A stretch of 64,000 nt of DNA from Sulfurimonas sp. (GCA_028687935.1 JAQTZE010000003.1:62001-126000), one strand, 5' to 3'. Shown: positions 34,261 to 44,050, counted from the first letter of the stretch. Notes: a model not told the origin generated them from the letters alone. Numbers and translations are program-made.

Positions 34261-35483
34261 AAAAGGTTCTGTTTTTACTACTTCCTGCGTTTATCTACGC
34301 AGATACGCTTCACTCGCTCTTAGAGTACGCAGGAACCAATAACAAACTCGTTGTGGCGGAGAGTCTAAGCAAAGATTCTAAACAAAAAGAACTTGACGCG
34401 CAGCAGAGCAGTTACTACCCGACTGTAGATATGGGTGCGTTTTATCAAAGCAGCCATGAGCGCTCAGCTATGATGCCTGGAGATGTTTATAGCGGCTATG
34501 CAAAAGTAGGTTTTGATATCTATGACGGCGGCAAGCGATCTTCTTTGGTTGATCAAAAACGCAGTGAATATCAGGCAAGTTCTTATGATGCAAGTGAACT
34601 CAAAAAAAGTCTTTCGCTTCAAGTAGTGCAAGATTTTTTTACGATTAAAAGCTTAGAGTCTTCACAAAAGGCAAAAGAGGAAGCTGGCGTTTCACTCAAA
34701 ACGCAGCTTGAGAGAGTGCGTGCTTTTTATGATGCCAAACTCGCTACAATCGATGAGGTCGATAGACTCCAATCTGCGTACGATACAAATATCTACAACA
34801 TCGAGGCAATCAAACTTGATATTTTAAGTGTCAATCGTGCACTAGAGCTGAAGCTATCCAAAAAAATAGAGACGCTCGAAGATTCGAACTTTAAAGAAAT
34901 CGTAGCAGATGAAATGCAGAGTGTTGATGCCATCAGATCACTTGAAGCATCACGCGATGCCATTAAAAGTCTTGCTGAGTCTATGGATAGTCCCTATTAT
35001 CCACAGCTTCGCATAGAAGATACAATGAGCTATAATGGTTATAACAACACTGATATGACACATCCAGACGGCGTTTATAATCAAAATAAACTTCTTCTAA
35101 GTGCGAACTTCAGACTCTATGACGGTGGCGTTTTACAAGAGAATAGACAAGCATTAGAGTTAAACGCAAAGGCACTTGAGAAGCGTATAGAGTATAAAAA
35201 CGATGAACAGAAGATGAACTATGAGCTCGCAAGTGCGAGAATAGCGACAAATAAAGCAAAGATACAAAGTGCAAAAAGTGCGCTTGTCGCGGCACAGAGT
35301 GCGTTTGCAACGATAGAGCAAAAATATAATGCAGGAATCGTGGATAATGTTGTCTATCTTGATGCTCTGACATCTCGTGCAAGCGCGCAAGCACTCTATG
35401 AGAGTTCGCTCAACGACTTAGAGATAGCGTATGCGTTTTATTATTATTATAGTGGAAAAAATATTGAGGAGTTTTTACAATGA
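34257..35483 (+). CDS. TolC-family outer membrane efflux protein
   Basis: A 408-residue channel with a signal peptide (VLFLLLPAFIYA) and two TolC repeats (AKVGFDIYDGGKRSSLVDQKR; LSANFRLYDGGVLQENRQ). The YDGG motifs are the repeat hallmarks. The protein forms the exit duct for the RND pump three genes on. It overlaps tetR and the adaptor gene by 4 bases each. Confidence 0.88.
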   Translation: MKKVLFLLLPAFIYADTLHSLLEYAGTNNKLVVAESLSKDSKQKELDAQQSSYYPTVDMGAFYQSSHERSAMMPGDVYSGYAKVGFDIYDGGKRSSLVDQKRSEYQASSYDASELKKSLSLQVVQDFFTIKSLESSQKAKEEAGVSLKTQLERVRAFYDAKLATIDEVDRLQSAYDTNIYNIEAIKLDILSVNRALELKLSKKIETLEDSNFKEIVADEMQSVDAIRSLEASRDAIKSLAESMDSPYYPQLRIEDTMSYNGYNNTDMTHPDGVYNQNKLLLSANFRLYDGGVLQENRQALELNAKALEKRIEYKNDEQKMNYELASARIATNKAKIQSAKSALVAAQSAFATIEQKYNAGIVDNVVYLDALTSRASAQALYESSLNDLEIAYAFYYYYSGKNIEEFLQ

Positions 35484-36187
35484 GAAAAGTTTTATTAGGA
35501 TTATTGGGTGTAATGCTCTCTTTGAGCGCAGGTGAGGTATATGCGACTTTCAATGTAGAAGCGGATAAAGATGCAAAGCTTGCGTTTGATGCAAGCGGTA
35601 TCGTACAATCTGTCAAATATGATGAAGCGAGTTTCGTCAAAAAAGGAGCAGTTTTAGCCTCTTTGGAGAGCGCCGACATCAAAGCAACTTTGGATATGGC
35701 AAAAACAGCACTCAAATATGCAAAAGCAGACTATGAAAGACAACTCAAAGTACGTAGTCTCATTGATGAAGGGAAGTTTGATCAGTATGCATTTAAGTAC
35801 GAAGACGCAAAAAATCAAGTTGCTTACGCTCAAGCAAAATACGATAAAACTTTTCTCAAAGCCCCTTTTGATGGAGTTATTTATGAGAAAAATATCGAAA
35901 TTGGGGATACTGTCAGCGGGATGATGCTCACAACAGTCTTTAAAGTGCAGAGTAAATCAGAGCGCAAGCTTATCGTAGAGTTTGACCAAAAATACCACAC
36001 AGAGGTAAAAGCAGGACAAAAATTCAAATACACTGTGGATGGCGATACAGAAAGTTATGAAGGGATTATCACAAAAATATATCCAAGTGCAAGTACCCAA
36101 AATAGAAAGATAAAAGCTGAAGTGAATGCAAAAAATCTTGTTGTCGGTCTCTTTGGCAGCGGCTCTATCATCACAGAGACAAAGTAG
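35480..36187 (+). CDS. RND efflux periplasmic adaptor, short form
   Basis: A 235-residue membrane-fusion protein with a signal peptide (LLGLLGVMLSLSAG). The biotinyl-lipoyl half-motifs (FDASGIVQSVKYDEASFVKKGAVLASL and FLKAPFDGVIYEKNIEIGDTV) enclose a short coiled hairpin. It is much shorter than AcrA-type adaptors (about 380) and lacks a membrane-proximal domain. It links the TolC-like channel and the RND pump. Confidence 0.85.
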   Translation: MRKVLLGLLGVMLSLSAGEVYATFNVEADKDAKLAFDASGIVQSVKYDEASFVKKGAVLASLESADIKATLDMAKTALKYAKADYERQLKVRSLIDEGKFDQYAFKYEDAKNQVAYAQAKYDKTFLKAPFDGVIYEKNIEIGDTVSGMMLTTVFKVQSKSERKLIVEFDQKYHTEVKAGQKFKYTVDGDTESYEGIITKIYPSASTQNRKIKAEVNAKNLVVGLFGSGSIITETK

Positions 36188-36193
36188 TCACTG

Positions 36194-39100
36194 ATGTATA
36201 AACTAGCAATAAGAAGACCTATAACAACACTCATGTATGTTATAACCTTGGTTGTCTTTGGTTATATGAGTTTCAAGGCAATGCCCTCAGCACTCTTTCC
36301 AAATATCGACTTTCCAATGGTCACAGTTCAGACACTCTATCCTGGAGCTGAATCAAGTACAATAGAGTCGCAAGTCACAGACAAAATAGAAGAGGCGATC
36401 TCTCGTATCGGCGGAGTTGACAGTATCACATCGACCAGCAGTGAAGGCGTGAGCGTCGTGATGGTGAAGTTTTTTCTTGAGCGTGATATAGATGAAGCGA
36501 CAAATGATGTCCGTGACAAAGTAGCCTCTGTCGTCCTTCCTCGTGATGCTAAGTCACCGCTTGTAAGCAAGCTGGACATCGGTGGCGCACCTGTTATCAA
36601 CCTCTTTTTAACACCAAAGAGCGGAGATATCAAAGAGCTTATGGTTTTTGCGGATGAGAAGATAAAGCCAGCTATTCAAAAGATAAACGGCGTTGGTGCT
36701 ATTAATATCATCGGCTATAAAGATAGAGAAATAAAAATATTTCCAGATCCCGCGATGCTCAGTAAGTTTGATATCACTGTCTCAGAGCTCAATGACGCAG
36801 TTGCTCGTGAAAATGTCAAAATAGGCGGCGGAAAACTCATCTCTACAAGTAAAGAGTTTGTTCTCAAAACTAAAGCCGACGCGCTGAGTATAGAACAGCT
36901 TGAAAATATCATCATCAAAAATGATACAAAACTAAGAGAGATCGCACGAGTCGAAGACTCTTTGAGTGATGCAAAAAGCTATGCGGCATATAACGGTGTT
37001 GAAGGTGTTATGCTTGAGGTACAGAAGATCTCAGCCACAAACACTATTGAGATAGTAGATAAAGTTAAAGAGAGTTTTCCACAGCTTCAGCTTCTAGCAG
37101 GTGATAAGTATGAGTTGCAACTGCTTTTGGATACGACGCCTGCGATTGTCAGTTCACTTGAACATGTTGAGTTTGACCTTGTCTATGGCTCGCTTTTGGC
37201 AATTGTCATCGTTTTTGTCTTTTTACGAAACTTCACGATTACTCTTGTCTCGGCAATCTCTATCCCTTCGTCTGTTTTTGGGACCTTTGCACTTATGAAC
37301 TATATGGGATTTGAGCTCAACAAAATGACGCTTATCGGGCTTACTCTGGCTATTGGTATCATCATCGATGATGCTATTGTCGTCATAGAAAACATCTACA
37401 AAAAGATGGAAGCTGGTATGGGCAAATATGAAGCAGCGTACGAGGGAACCAAAGAGATGGCCTTTACAATCTTGGCAATCTCTGCGATGCTTTTGGCTGT
37501 TTTTATTCCCGTCTCTTTTATGGACGGTATTGTTGGAAAGTTCTTTGAATCTTTTGCTATGACGGTCGGATTTGCAGTTATCATCTCCTACTCTATAGCG
37601 CTAAGTTTTATCCCGAGTTTGAGTGCGCGTGTGCTTCACAAGGGAGAGAGTTGGTTCTACAACTTCACAGAGCCTTTCTTCAAAGCACTTGAGAGAAGCT
37701 ACGATTTCACACTCAAGTTAGTGTTGCGTTTTAGGTTTGTTACTATAGTGTTAGTGTTAGTTGCGTTTTTTGGTTCGCTCTCACTCTTTCCAAAGATTGG
37801 TATGGACTTTATACCAAAAGAGGACAAAGCAGAGTATGAGATTCAACTCAAAGCAGATGCGAGTGTCTCTCTTGAAGAGATGATACGCAAGTCAAAAAAG
37901 ATAGAAGCACTTGTCAAAGAGGAGAAAGAGGTTGCGTTTACGACGCTGAGTGTAGGTTCAAACTCCGCACAGGAAAAACACAAAGCGATTATCTATGTGC
38001 GTCTTGTAGAGAAAGACCAACGCGCACAAAACCAAGCAGACCTTATTCAGGCATTTCGAGAGAAAGTCAAAGGTCATGAAGAGGGAATGTTTGTCACTGC
38101 AGCAGACATACCAAATATCAGAGGTGCTGGGGTCTCTGTGCCGTATCAGATCGTTCTTAAATCTGACTCTTTTGAAGATCTCAAAACTGCTTCCAAAAAT
38201 CTCACAGAGTATCTTGCAAAGAAAAAAGGCTTTGTGGATATCGATACAAATCTTGATGAGGGCAAACCACAGATAGATATCAACATCTTGCGCACAAACG
38301 CAAACCGCTTGGGTATCTCGGCATCACAGATAGCAAATACTATCGCAACAGCGTTTTCAAGTGATTTGGAACTCTCTTATTTTGAAGAGAATGGAAAACA
38401 GTACAACATTACGCTGCGTTTTGATGATACGCATAGAGTGAGTCTCGAAGATATCAAAAAGCTTCAATTGCGCGATGACAAGGGTAATCTTGTCTATCTT
38501 GATGGCTTAGTAGAGTTTACAACTTCAAGCGCACAAGCAACGATCAACCACTTTGATAGACAAAGACAGGTGAGTATATTTGCAGATCTTTACGGTCTGG
38601 ATCTTGGTGGTGCTGTCTCCTATACGCGCGCTGAGATAGACAATCTTATGCCGCCGAGTGTAAGTTATAGATTTACAGGTTTTGCAGAAGAGATGGAAAA
38701 AACAGGAAAGGCGTTTGGTGTGGCTATCGGACTGAGCGTTATTTTGATGTTTATTATCCTTGCAATCCTCTATGAGTCGCTTATTCAGCCTCTTATCATT
38801 ATGATAGCGCTTCCTTTGAGTATTATAGGCGTTATGCTCGCACTCTATCTCAGCGGGCTTCAGTTTAGTCTTTTTGTTATGATCGGCTTTATGCTTCTTA
38901 TGGGTATGGTCGGGAAAAACGCAGTCCTTTTGGTGGACTTTGCCAACGGAGCGATTGCCCGCGGTAAAGGGGCAGATGAAGCGCTTCTTGAAGCAGGAGA
39001 AAAAAGACTCAGACCTATTTTGATGACTACCATAGCGATGGTTTTTGCGATGCTCCCACTTGCGTTTGGTACAGGGATAGGAAGCGAGACAAACGCACCG

Positions 39101-39235
39101 ATGGCGATATCGGTTATCGGGGGACTTTTAAGTTCGATGTTCTTGACGCTTCTCGTTGTGCCAGTTATCTACAGATATATCTCACCTCTTGATAGATGGA
39201 TGCGAAAATTTTATGAAAACAAGGAGCTAGAATAG
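36194..39235 (+). CDS. RND multidrug-type efflux pump
   Basis: A 1013-residue hydrophobe/amphiphile RND transporter. The proton-relay aspartates are in TM4 (IGIIIDDAIVVIENIYKKM), and the TM10 lysine in GMVGKNAVLLVDFANGA. The N-terminal GAESSTIESQVTDKIEEAI and the ERDIDEATNDVRDK segments match AcrB/MdtB relatives. The substrate is not predictable; the TetR control suggests toxic small molecules. It starts 6 bases after the adaptor gene and ends the operon. Confidence 0.92.
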   Translation: MYKLAIRRPITTLMYVITLVVFGYMSFKAMPSALFPNIDFPMVTVQTLYPGAESSTIESQVTDKIEEAISRIGGVDSITSTSSEGVSVVMVKFFLERDIDEATNDVRDKVASVVLPRDAKSPLVSKLDIGGAPVINLFLTPKSGDIKELMVFADEKIKPAIQKINGVGAINIIGYKDREIKIFPDPAMLSKFDITVSELNDAVARENVKIGGGKLISTSKEFVLKTKADALSIEQLENIIIKNDTKLREIARVEDSLSDAKSYAAYNGVEGVMLEVQKISATNTIEIVDKVKESFPQLQLLAGDKYELQLLLDTTPAIVSSLEHVEFDLVYGSLLAIVIVFVFLRNFTITLVSAISIPSSVFGTFALMNYMGFELNKMTLIGLTLAIGIIIDDAIVVIENIYKKMEAGMGKYEAAYEGTKEMAFTILAISAMLLAVFIPVSFMDGIVGKFFESFAMTVGFAVIISYSIALSFIPSLSARVLHKGESWFYNFTEPFFKALERSYDFTLKLVLRFRFVTIVLVLVAFFGSLSLFPKIGMDFIPKEDKAEYEIQLKADASVSLEEMIRKSKKIEALVKEEKEVAFTTLSVGSNSAQEKHKAIIYVRLVEKDQRAQNQADLIQAFREKVKGHEEGMFVTAADIPNIRGAGVSVPYQIVLKSDSFEDLKTASKNLTEYLAKKKGFVDIDTNLDEGKPQIDINILRTNANRLGISASQIANTIATAFSSDLELSYFEENGKQYNITLRFDDTHRVSLEDIKKLQLRDDKGNLVYLDGLVEFTTSSAQATINHFDRQRQVSIFADLYGLDLGGAVSYTRAEIDNLMPPSVSYRFTGFAEEMEKTGKAFGVAIGLSVILMFIILAILYESLIQPLIIMIALPLSIIGVMLALYLSGLQFSLFVMIGFMLLMGMVGKNAVLLVDFANGAIARGKGADEALLEAGEKRLRPILMTTIAMVFAMLPLAFGTGIGSETNAPMAISVIGGLLSSMFLTLLVVPVIYRYISPLDRWMRKFYENKELE

Positions 39236-39270
39236 CTCTTTGGCTATAATGACGCAAAAAAAGTAGCCAC

Positions 39271-39732
39271 ATGGAACTCACACTTCTTATAAAATCTGTT
39301 ATGGGCCTCGTAGTGATACTGGGTATCTTAGTCTTTTTACTAGTAATGTCATCGAGAAATAAAAAAGCCAAGCTAGCAGCAGCTCTTGTTGCGGCTGCTT
39401 TAGTAGAGAAAGTTGAACCAGCTCCTCGCCCAGAGAGAGACCTTCCAAGCTTGATTGCGATTATTAAAAATAAAAAATCAACTGCGAAAGAGTTAGGTGA
39501 TGCCTTAGATCTTGTGCTCAAGTTTCATGGAAATATCCATCCAAAACTCGGCTCAAGAACTCATCCCGATTTTGATAGCTATATGGGGATTCTCTTTACT
39601 ATCTGTAGACATCCAAATACCAATAAAGATGTGATACTTAATTTTGACAGAGCTTTACAGAAAAAAAATCCAGATTATAAGATAGAGATAAACGAGGCTA
39701 TTGCGAAGGGACTAAACTCCAGAGGAGCTTAG
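39271..39732 (+). CDS. Membrane-anchored hypothetical protein
   Basis: A 153-residue protein with one N-terminal transmembrane helix (residues about 6-26), an Ala-rich linker and a cytosolic domain of about 95 residues (LPSLIAIIKNKKSTAKELGDAL, then HPKLGSRTHPDFDSYMGIL). I recognise no named family. TATAAT at 39245-39250 gives a 5' leader of roughly 13 bases. It converges on the LapD-like gene. Confidence 0.75.
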   Translation: MELTLLIKSVMGLVVILGILVFLLVMSSRNKKAKLAAALVAAALVEKVEPAPRPERDLPSLIAIIKNKKSTAKELGDALDLVLKFHGNIHPKLGSRTHPDFDSYMGILFTICRHPNTNKDVILNFDRALQKKNPDYKIEINEAIAKGLNSRGA

Positions 39733-39745
39733 TTGTATAGCAGTT

Positions 39746-41671
39746 TTAAAGTTCCACTTCGAGTGTGTCACTCATCTTCCCTTGAATAATATCTATATGA
39801 ATCTCTTTGAGTCGCTGGAGTGTCTCAGGCTCCATTACGCCACTTGCAATAAGTGATATTCCGACTGCATCAGTGATAAGTCTAAGCGCTGAGAGTGACT
39901 GTACACTTTGTGTAAGAAAGTAGTCGGCTTCGGCTTTGATGTAGAGAGGACGAAGGTCTTGAAGATATTGGTAGTCATGACTCTCCCCTATAAACTCATA
40001 GATACCCATATCAATGTTATATTTTTCAAACAAGGATTTATACTCTTTGACATCTTTTGTATTTTTTCGTACAAACTTATCAGGCATCTCTATGATAAGT
40101 CTCAGTGGTAATTTTGCACCATATTGTTTTAAGAGTGTAGAGAGTTCTTCATAGCTCTGAGTATCTTCAAGGTACTCATACGAGAGTCTCAAAGAGCAGA
40201 TACTGTTTTTGAGTTGTGGGTCTGTTTTTTTGAAGAGCATATTGAGAATATTTTGGTAGACTTTATTGCTCAGACCAAGTTGATTTGCCGGTGCCATAAA
40301 CTGCCCGTAAGAGTAAGTTTTTTCACTGCTCTCAAGTGCAAGAGAGAGGGCGTAGTGTGCAACTGTTTTTGCCCCTGCGTTTACGACTTTATAAGAGACA
40401 AAACTTAAAGTATCGTGGCTAAGTGCCTCTTTGATGATACTGCGCCAAGCATCCTTACCCATAACTTCCGTTGCGTTTTGTGCACGATCACAATGGATAT
40501 GCGAGTCACAAAATTTTGCTTGCGTGAGCGCATTGTCTGAGAGTGCCAAAAGCTCGCCGATACTTTGTCTGTAGTTATATTCAAAGAGTCCTAGAGAGAT
40601 GAATGTGAGCTCTGGATCAAGCTTATACTCGGCTATTGCGTATTGCGTTGCGTTTTTGATACTTTGGGCTATCTCTGTAGCCTCTTCTTCATCGCAATTT
40701 GGAACAAATATCGCAAACTCTGTTCCGTTCATTCTCGCCACGATAGCTTCCGTATAGAGCGATACGGAGTCAGTGAAAATCTGCGCAAGATTCACAAAAA
40801 GTGCATCGACCTCTTTGTGGCCTATCTGCTCATTTGCCTCGATAACACCGCTGAGTGCGAGCATCATATTAACGCCGCCTTTTGAAGAGGCATCGATTTT
40901 GAGATACTCTGGAAATTTGTCTATAAGATATTTTCTGTTTTTGAGTTTGGTCGCTGGATCGATATACTCAAGCTCTTTTTGTTGTTGGAGCTCTCTATTG
41001 CCTTTGTCAAACATCGCTTTGACTCTTGTAACCATGGTATTCATCCCTAGAACTACATCTTTAAACTCTTTTGTATAAGGGATATCTGCTTGAATGATAA
41101 ACTCATTGCGTATGACAGCTTCTGCTTGTTTTTGCACCCCTTTGAGCGGTTTTAAAACAGCAACTAGAAGGAGGTTGAGAAGGGTGAGGGCAACCGCCGC
41201 TAGTACGCCAAAAGAGATAAGCAGGCTTTTGAGAATAGTATAGAGCTCTGTGTAGGCATAGCTGACATCACTTTGGACATGCAAAATACCTACCTGACTC
41301 CATCCTGCTGAGACATTTGCAGAGGCGACGGGCGCTTCAAGTGTTACGAGCCCTAAAAACCACTTTGGAGCAGCCGAGTAGCTGCTCTCAATCGTTCTCT
41401 CATATAAAACAGCATTATCCACATCGACAAGCGAGATAGAGATATAGTTTCCGCTGTCAAAGTTTGCGTTTATCATAGTGGACATCATGGAGAGATCACC
41501 ATTTGCACCGCCAAGAGAGAGACTCAAAGAGGACGCCGTATTTTTAGCATCTTCATAGAGTCTTTGTGAAACAGACTCATTTGCACTTTTGAAGTTGAGT
41601 GTCAAAACCGTTCCAAGAACTATGAGAAGAAAGAGCGAGAGCAAGATCGCTATCTGCTTGAAGAGTGTCAT
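39746..41671 (-). CDS. lapD: LapD-like c-di-GMP receptor with degenerate GGDEF and EAL domains
   Basis: A 641-residue inner membrane receptor. A first TM helix, a periplasmic LapD/MoxY-type domain (with GWSQVGILHVQSD, like the output strand of LapD), a second TM helix, HAMP, GGDEF and EAL follow. GGDEF is degenerate (RMNGTEF), and the EAL signature residues are lost, so it should bind rather than turn over c-di-GMP. Bound LapD sequesters the protease LapG and so keeps a large adhesin on the surface. It overlaps the LapG-like gene by 4 bases. Confidence 0.87.
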   Translation of the reverse strand: MTLFKQIAILLSLFLLIVLGTVLTLNFKSANESVSQRLYEDAKNTASSLSLSLGGANGDLSMMSTMINANFDSGNYISISLVDVDNAVLYERTIESSYSAAPKWFLGLVTLEAPVASANVSAGWSQVGILHVQSDVSYAYTELYTILKSLLISFGVLAAVALTLLNLLLVAVLKPLKGVQKQAEAVIRNEFIIQADIPYTKEFKDVVLGMNTMVTRVKAMFDKGNRELQQQKELEYIDPATKLKNRKYLIDKFPEYLKIDASSKGGVNMMLALSGVIEANEQIGHKEVDALFVNLAQIFTDSVSLYTEAIVARMNGTEFAIFVPNCDEEEATEIAQSIKNATQYAIAEYKLDPELTFISLGLFEYNYRQSIGELLALSDNALTQAKFCDSHIHCDRAQNATEVMGKDAWRSIIKEALSHDTLSFVSYKVVNAGAKTVAHYALSLALESSEKTYSYGQFMAPANQLGLSNKVYQNILNMLFKKTDPQLKNSICSLRLSYEYLEDTQSYEELSTLLKQYGAKLPLRLIIEMPDKFVRKNTKDVKEYKSLFEKYNIDMGIYEFIGESHDYQYLQDLRPLYIKAEADYFLTQSVQSLSALRLITDAVGISLIASGVMEPETLQRLKEIHIDIIQGKMSDTLEVEL

Positions 41672-42309
41672 ATTTTTTGCCTTTTCATGTTGAGTTTGAG
41701 TTCATCCCATTTTTTGTGGGCTTTGTCGTTGTCTACTTTTTGACCGTTGCCGCTTGTGCTGGCTCTGTAAAGAGATTCGCCGTTGAAGTTATAGACAGGA
41801 ATCAAATCTTTTCTTTGTGAGGCAGGAAAGATTTTGAGATTGTAGTTGTCCAAAACAAGAGGTTCAGAACGCGGTGTTTCAAAGTAGGTGAGAACCATGT
41901 GCGCTGCATTAAAACGCAGTGATTTTACATAGGAGAAGAAGAGTTTTTTTGGATCAACGCCCAGATAGATAAGAGCGAAATATTTGCTGATGACGTAGTC
42001 CTCGCAATCGCCCATATCTTTGCCCAAAAACTCCCACGGTGTTGCCCAATAGTCACTTTTGTTGTAGATTTTTGCGTCTGTTGCGTAGCGCACATTGTTA
42101 AAAAAGTCATTCACTGCGTTTAGCTTCTCCATATCATTTGCGTTTTGGACTTCATCTAAAGTCTTTTGCAAATAGAGAAATCTATTTTTAGCATAGATCT
42201 GGTATTTGCCCTCGATTTTGGACATGAGCGCACCATTCACATAGGGCTCACCTCCATGAAGTGCAAAGACAAATACCAAGAGAAAAAGAGTTATCTTCAA
42301 TCTAAACAT
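41668..42309 (-). CDS. lapG: LapG-like periplasmic transglutaminase-type cysteine protease
   Basis: A 213-residue exported protein of the BTLCP family. A signal peptide (KITLFLLVFVFALHGG) is followed by the catalytic triad: Cys in GDCEDYVISK, His in AHMVL and Asp in VLDNYN. LapG cleaves the N-terminus of a giant adhesin when LapD is free of c-di-GMP. The ATG at 42309 is chosen because the signal peptide begins there and a TATAAT box ends 6 bases upstream. The target adhesin and its type I exporter are not in the window. Confidence 0.87.
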   Translation of the reverse strand: MFRLKITLFLLVFVFALHGGEPYVNGALMSKIEGKYQIYAKNRFLYLQKTLDEVQNANDMEKLNAVNDFFNNVRYATDAKIYNKSDYWATPWEFLGKDMGDCEDYVISKYFALIYLGVDPKKLFFSYVKSLRFNAAHMVLTYFETPRSEPLVLDNYNLKIFPASQRKDLIPVYNFNGESLYRASTSGNGQKVDNDKAHKKWDELKLNMKRQKI

Positions 42310-42315
42310 GCAATG

Positions 42316-42321
42316 ATTATA
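42316..42321 (-). promoter_or_regulatory. -10 box of a probable leaderless promoter for lapG
   Basis: On the minus strand TATAAT (42321-42316) is followed by six bases and the lapG ATG (42309). It lies just upstream of the stop of the radical SAM gene, so lapGD would have its own promoter. Confidence 0.55.
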
Positions 42322-42322
42322 A

Positions 42323-43825
42323 CTAATTTTGTCTTTTGTTGAAGCCTGAAGTTCCCTCTTTGGCACTTGAGACAAAGTCCTGCGCGTAAGGCTTGAGATA
42401 CTTAGGTATTGCTCTGCCTTTGAGTTTCATCATATCTTCAAGCATCTTTTTCGCGACAAGAGATGGCTCAATCTTTTTGACCTCTGTGAGGTAGACAAAT
42501 AAAAGTTCGCCAAGGCGCTCAAGAGATATTTTCCATGTGGAGTCTGTCTGTGTGTAGATCCACAAACTCAAAGCATAAAAGTGCTCATAGATACTCGCCT
42601 CACCCCAAAGCAAAGGGAGAGAACTTTTGAAGTTTCCACTGTTGTATGTCAAATCCCAAAAACGTGCGAAACGCTTCATAATTTGAATATCATTAAAACT
42701 CAAAAGTGAATTTTTGAGAATATCATAGGGTGGTTTGTCACTATATACCATCGCAAAAAGCTCATCATGACGTTTGATATAGGTGCCTGAGAGTTTTTTG
42801 AGTATTCCTATTTGTATCTCACATGAGCTCATGGCGGCAAGTGCGTCAAGATTTGCTCCAAAGCTCTCCAAACTTTCCCCCGGAAGCCCCACAATGAGAT
42901 CAAGATGAATATGCGCATGGGTCTGCGTTTCTAGGAAAGTGATATTTTCGCGTATCTTTTCTAGGTTGAGTTGACGCGAGATATTGTTGGCTACTTCGAG
43001 ATTGAGGGTCTGTATGCCTATTTCAAGCTGCAGAGCGCCGTGAGGGAAGAGGGCAATTTTTTCACGCAAAGACGCAGGAAAATGATCTGGAATAACTTCA
43101 AAGTGTGCAAAATAGGGCTCGCTTTTTGCCAAAAAGAAATCTAATATTCTGTTCGCCGCTTTCATGTTGAGGTTGAATGTTCTATCTACAAATTTGAAGT
43201 TTCTAGCTCCTCTTTGCCAAAGCACTTCAAACGCAGCGAGTACTCTATCAAGGTCGAAAGCACGTACTTTCTCATCCATAGAAGAGAGACAAAATTCGCA
43301 CTCAAAAGGGCATCCACGTGAGATTTCTACATAGATATAGCGGTTTTGTATATCCTCATCGCTATAGTGTGCATAGGGAAGTTCAATAGACTTCAAATCA
43401 GGCAAACTCATCTTGATTATCTTCTCTTGTGGCTGCGTTTGTGTGAGAATCTCTTTGCAAAGTTTATAAAACGCAGTGTCACCTTCACCCTCAATGATAA
43501 AGTCTGCTCGCTCGAGATCAACTCTGTAGGGTTTATAGCTTACTTCAGGACCGCCAAGGACGATGCGTGTATCGGGAGAGACTTTTTTGATAATCTCTAT
43601 AAGTTCGCTCACTTCTAAAGCATTCCAAATATAGACACCTATTCCCAATATTTCGGGAGATTCGATGAGAATTTTTTCTGCGATAGTCTGCATCGCATCA
43701 TTGATACTAAACTCCATGATTTTTGTCTCTGCTTGGAGCTCTTGCATATTTGCATAGAGATATCGCAGACCAATGGCTGTGTGAGCATAGCGTGCATTAA
43801 GGGTTGTAAGGATTATTTTTGTCAT
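42323..43825 (-). CDS. B12-binding domain radical SAM protein
   Basis: A 500-residue protein: an N-terminal cobalamin-binding Rossmann domain (about 1-150, with VLGGPEVSY), a radical SAM core with cluster motif CPFECEFC (about residue 200), the segment LEIGIQTLN and LIVGLPGES, and a DUF4080-like C-terminal domain. Such proteins catalyse methylations or rearrangements; the substrate is unknown. The start at 43825 (MTKIILTTLNARYAH) fits the family; the longer in-frame extension is non-coding in appearance. Confidence 0.87.
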   Translation of the reverse strand: MTKIILTTLNARYAHTAIGLRYLYANMQELQAETKIMEFSINDAMQTIAEKILIESPEILGIGVYIWNALEVSELIEIIKKVSPDTRIVLGGPEVSYKPYRVDLERADFIIEGEGDTAFYKLCKEILTQTQPQEKIIKMSLPDLKSIELPYAHYSDEDIQNRYIYVEISRGCPFECEFCLSSMDEKVRAFDLDRVLAAFEVLWQRGARNFKFVDRTFNLNMKAANRILDFFLAKSEPYFAHFEVIPDHFPASLREKIALFPHGALQLEIGIQTLNLEVANNISRQLNLEKIRENITFLETQTHAHIHLDLIVGLPGESLESFGANLDALAAMSSCEIQIGILKKLSGTYIKRHDELFAMVYSDKPPYDILKNSLLSFNDIQIMKRFARFWDLTYNSGNFKSSLPLLWGEASIYEHFYALSLWIYTQTDSTWKISLERLGELLFVYLTEVKKIEPSLVAKKMLEDMMKLKGRAIPKYLKPYAQDFVSSAKEGTSGFNKRQN

Positions 43826-43864
43826 GATGAGAGTGTAACATAAGGGACTAAAGAAAGAGAAACT

Positions 43865-43895
43865 CTCAAGCCAAAAAGGGAAAAAGAGGCTTGAG
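43865..43895. other. Inverted repeat in the 225-base gap before the MFS gene
   Basis: The gap 43826-44050 holds no gene. CTCAAGCC (43865-43872) and GGCTTGAG (43888-43895) are perfect arms around a purine-rich loop. They lie 40 bases upstream of the radical SAM ATG on its strand, so they could be part of its leader or a divergent control site. The rest is A/T-rich and includes the TATAAT at 44040-44045 for the MFS gene. Confidence 0.45.
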
Positions 43896-44039
43896 GGATT
43901 CATAATTGTTAGGAGGATATATTCTCGCTTATGAAAGGGGGGAAACATAATTGAGAAGAAAATTATAATAATTATAAGTTAACATTTAGTAAATAGTAAG
44001 GTACTATTTCGATTACATTTCAGATATCCTAATCTAAGC

Positions 44040-44045
44040 TATAAT
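44040..44045 (+). promoter_or_regulatory. -10 box of a probable leaderless promoter
   Basis: TATAAT ends 5 bases before the ATG at 44051, with no Shine-Dalgarno between. Confidence 0.5.
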
Positions 44046-44050
44046 TCCTG

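Noticed and set aside
42323-43948. Longer start for the radical SAM protein at 43948
   Set aside because: The extra 41 codons are Phe/Pro-rich, match no family and span the likely promoter and hairpin; the conserved domain begins at 43825.
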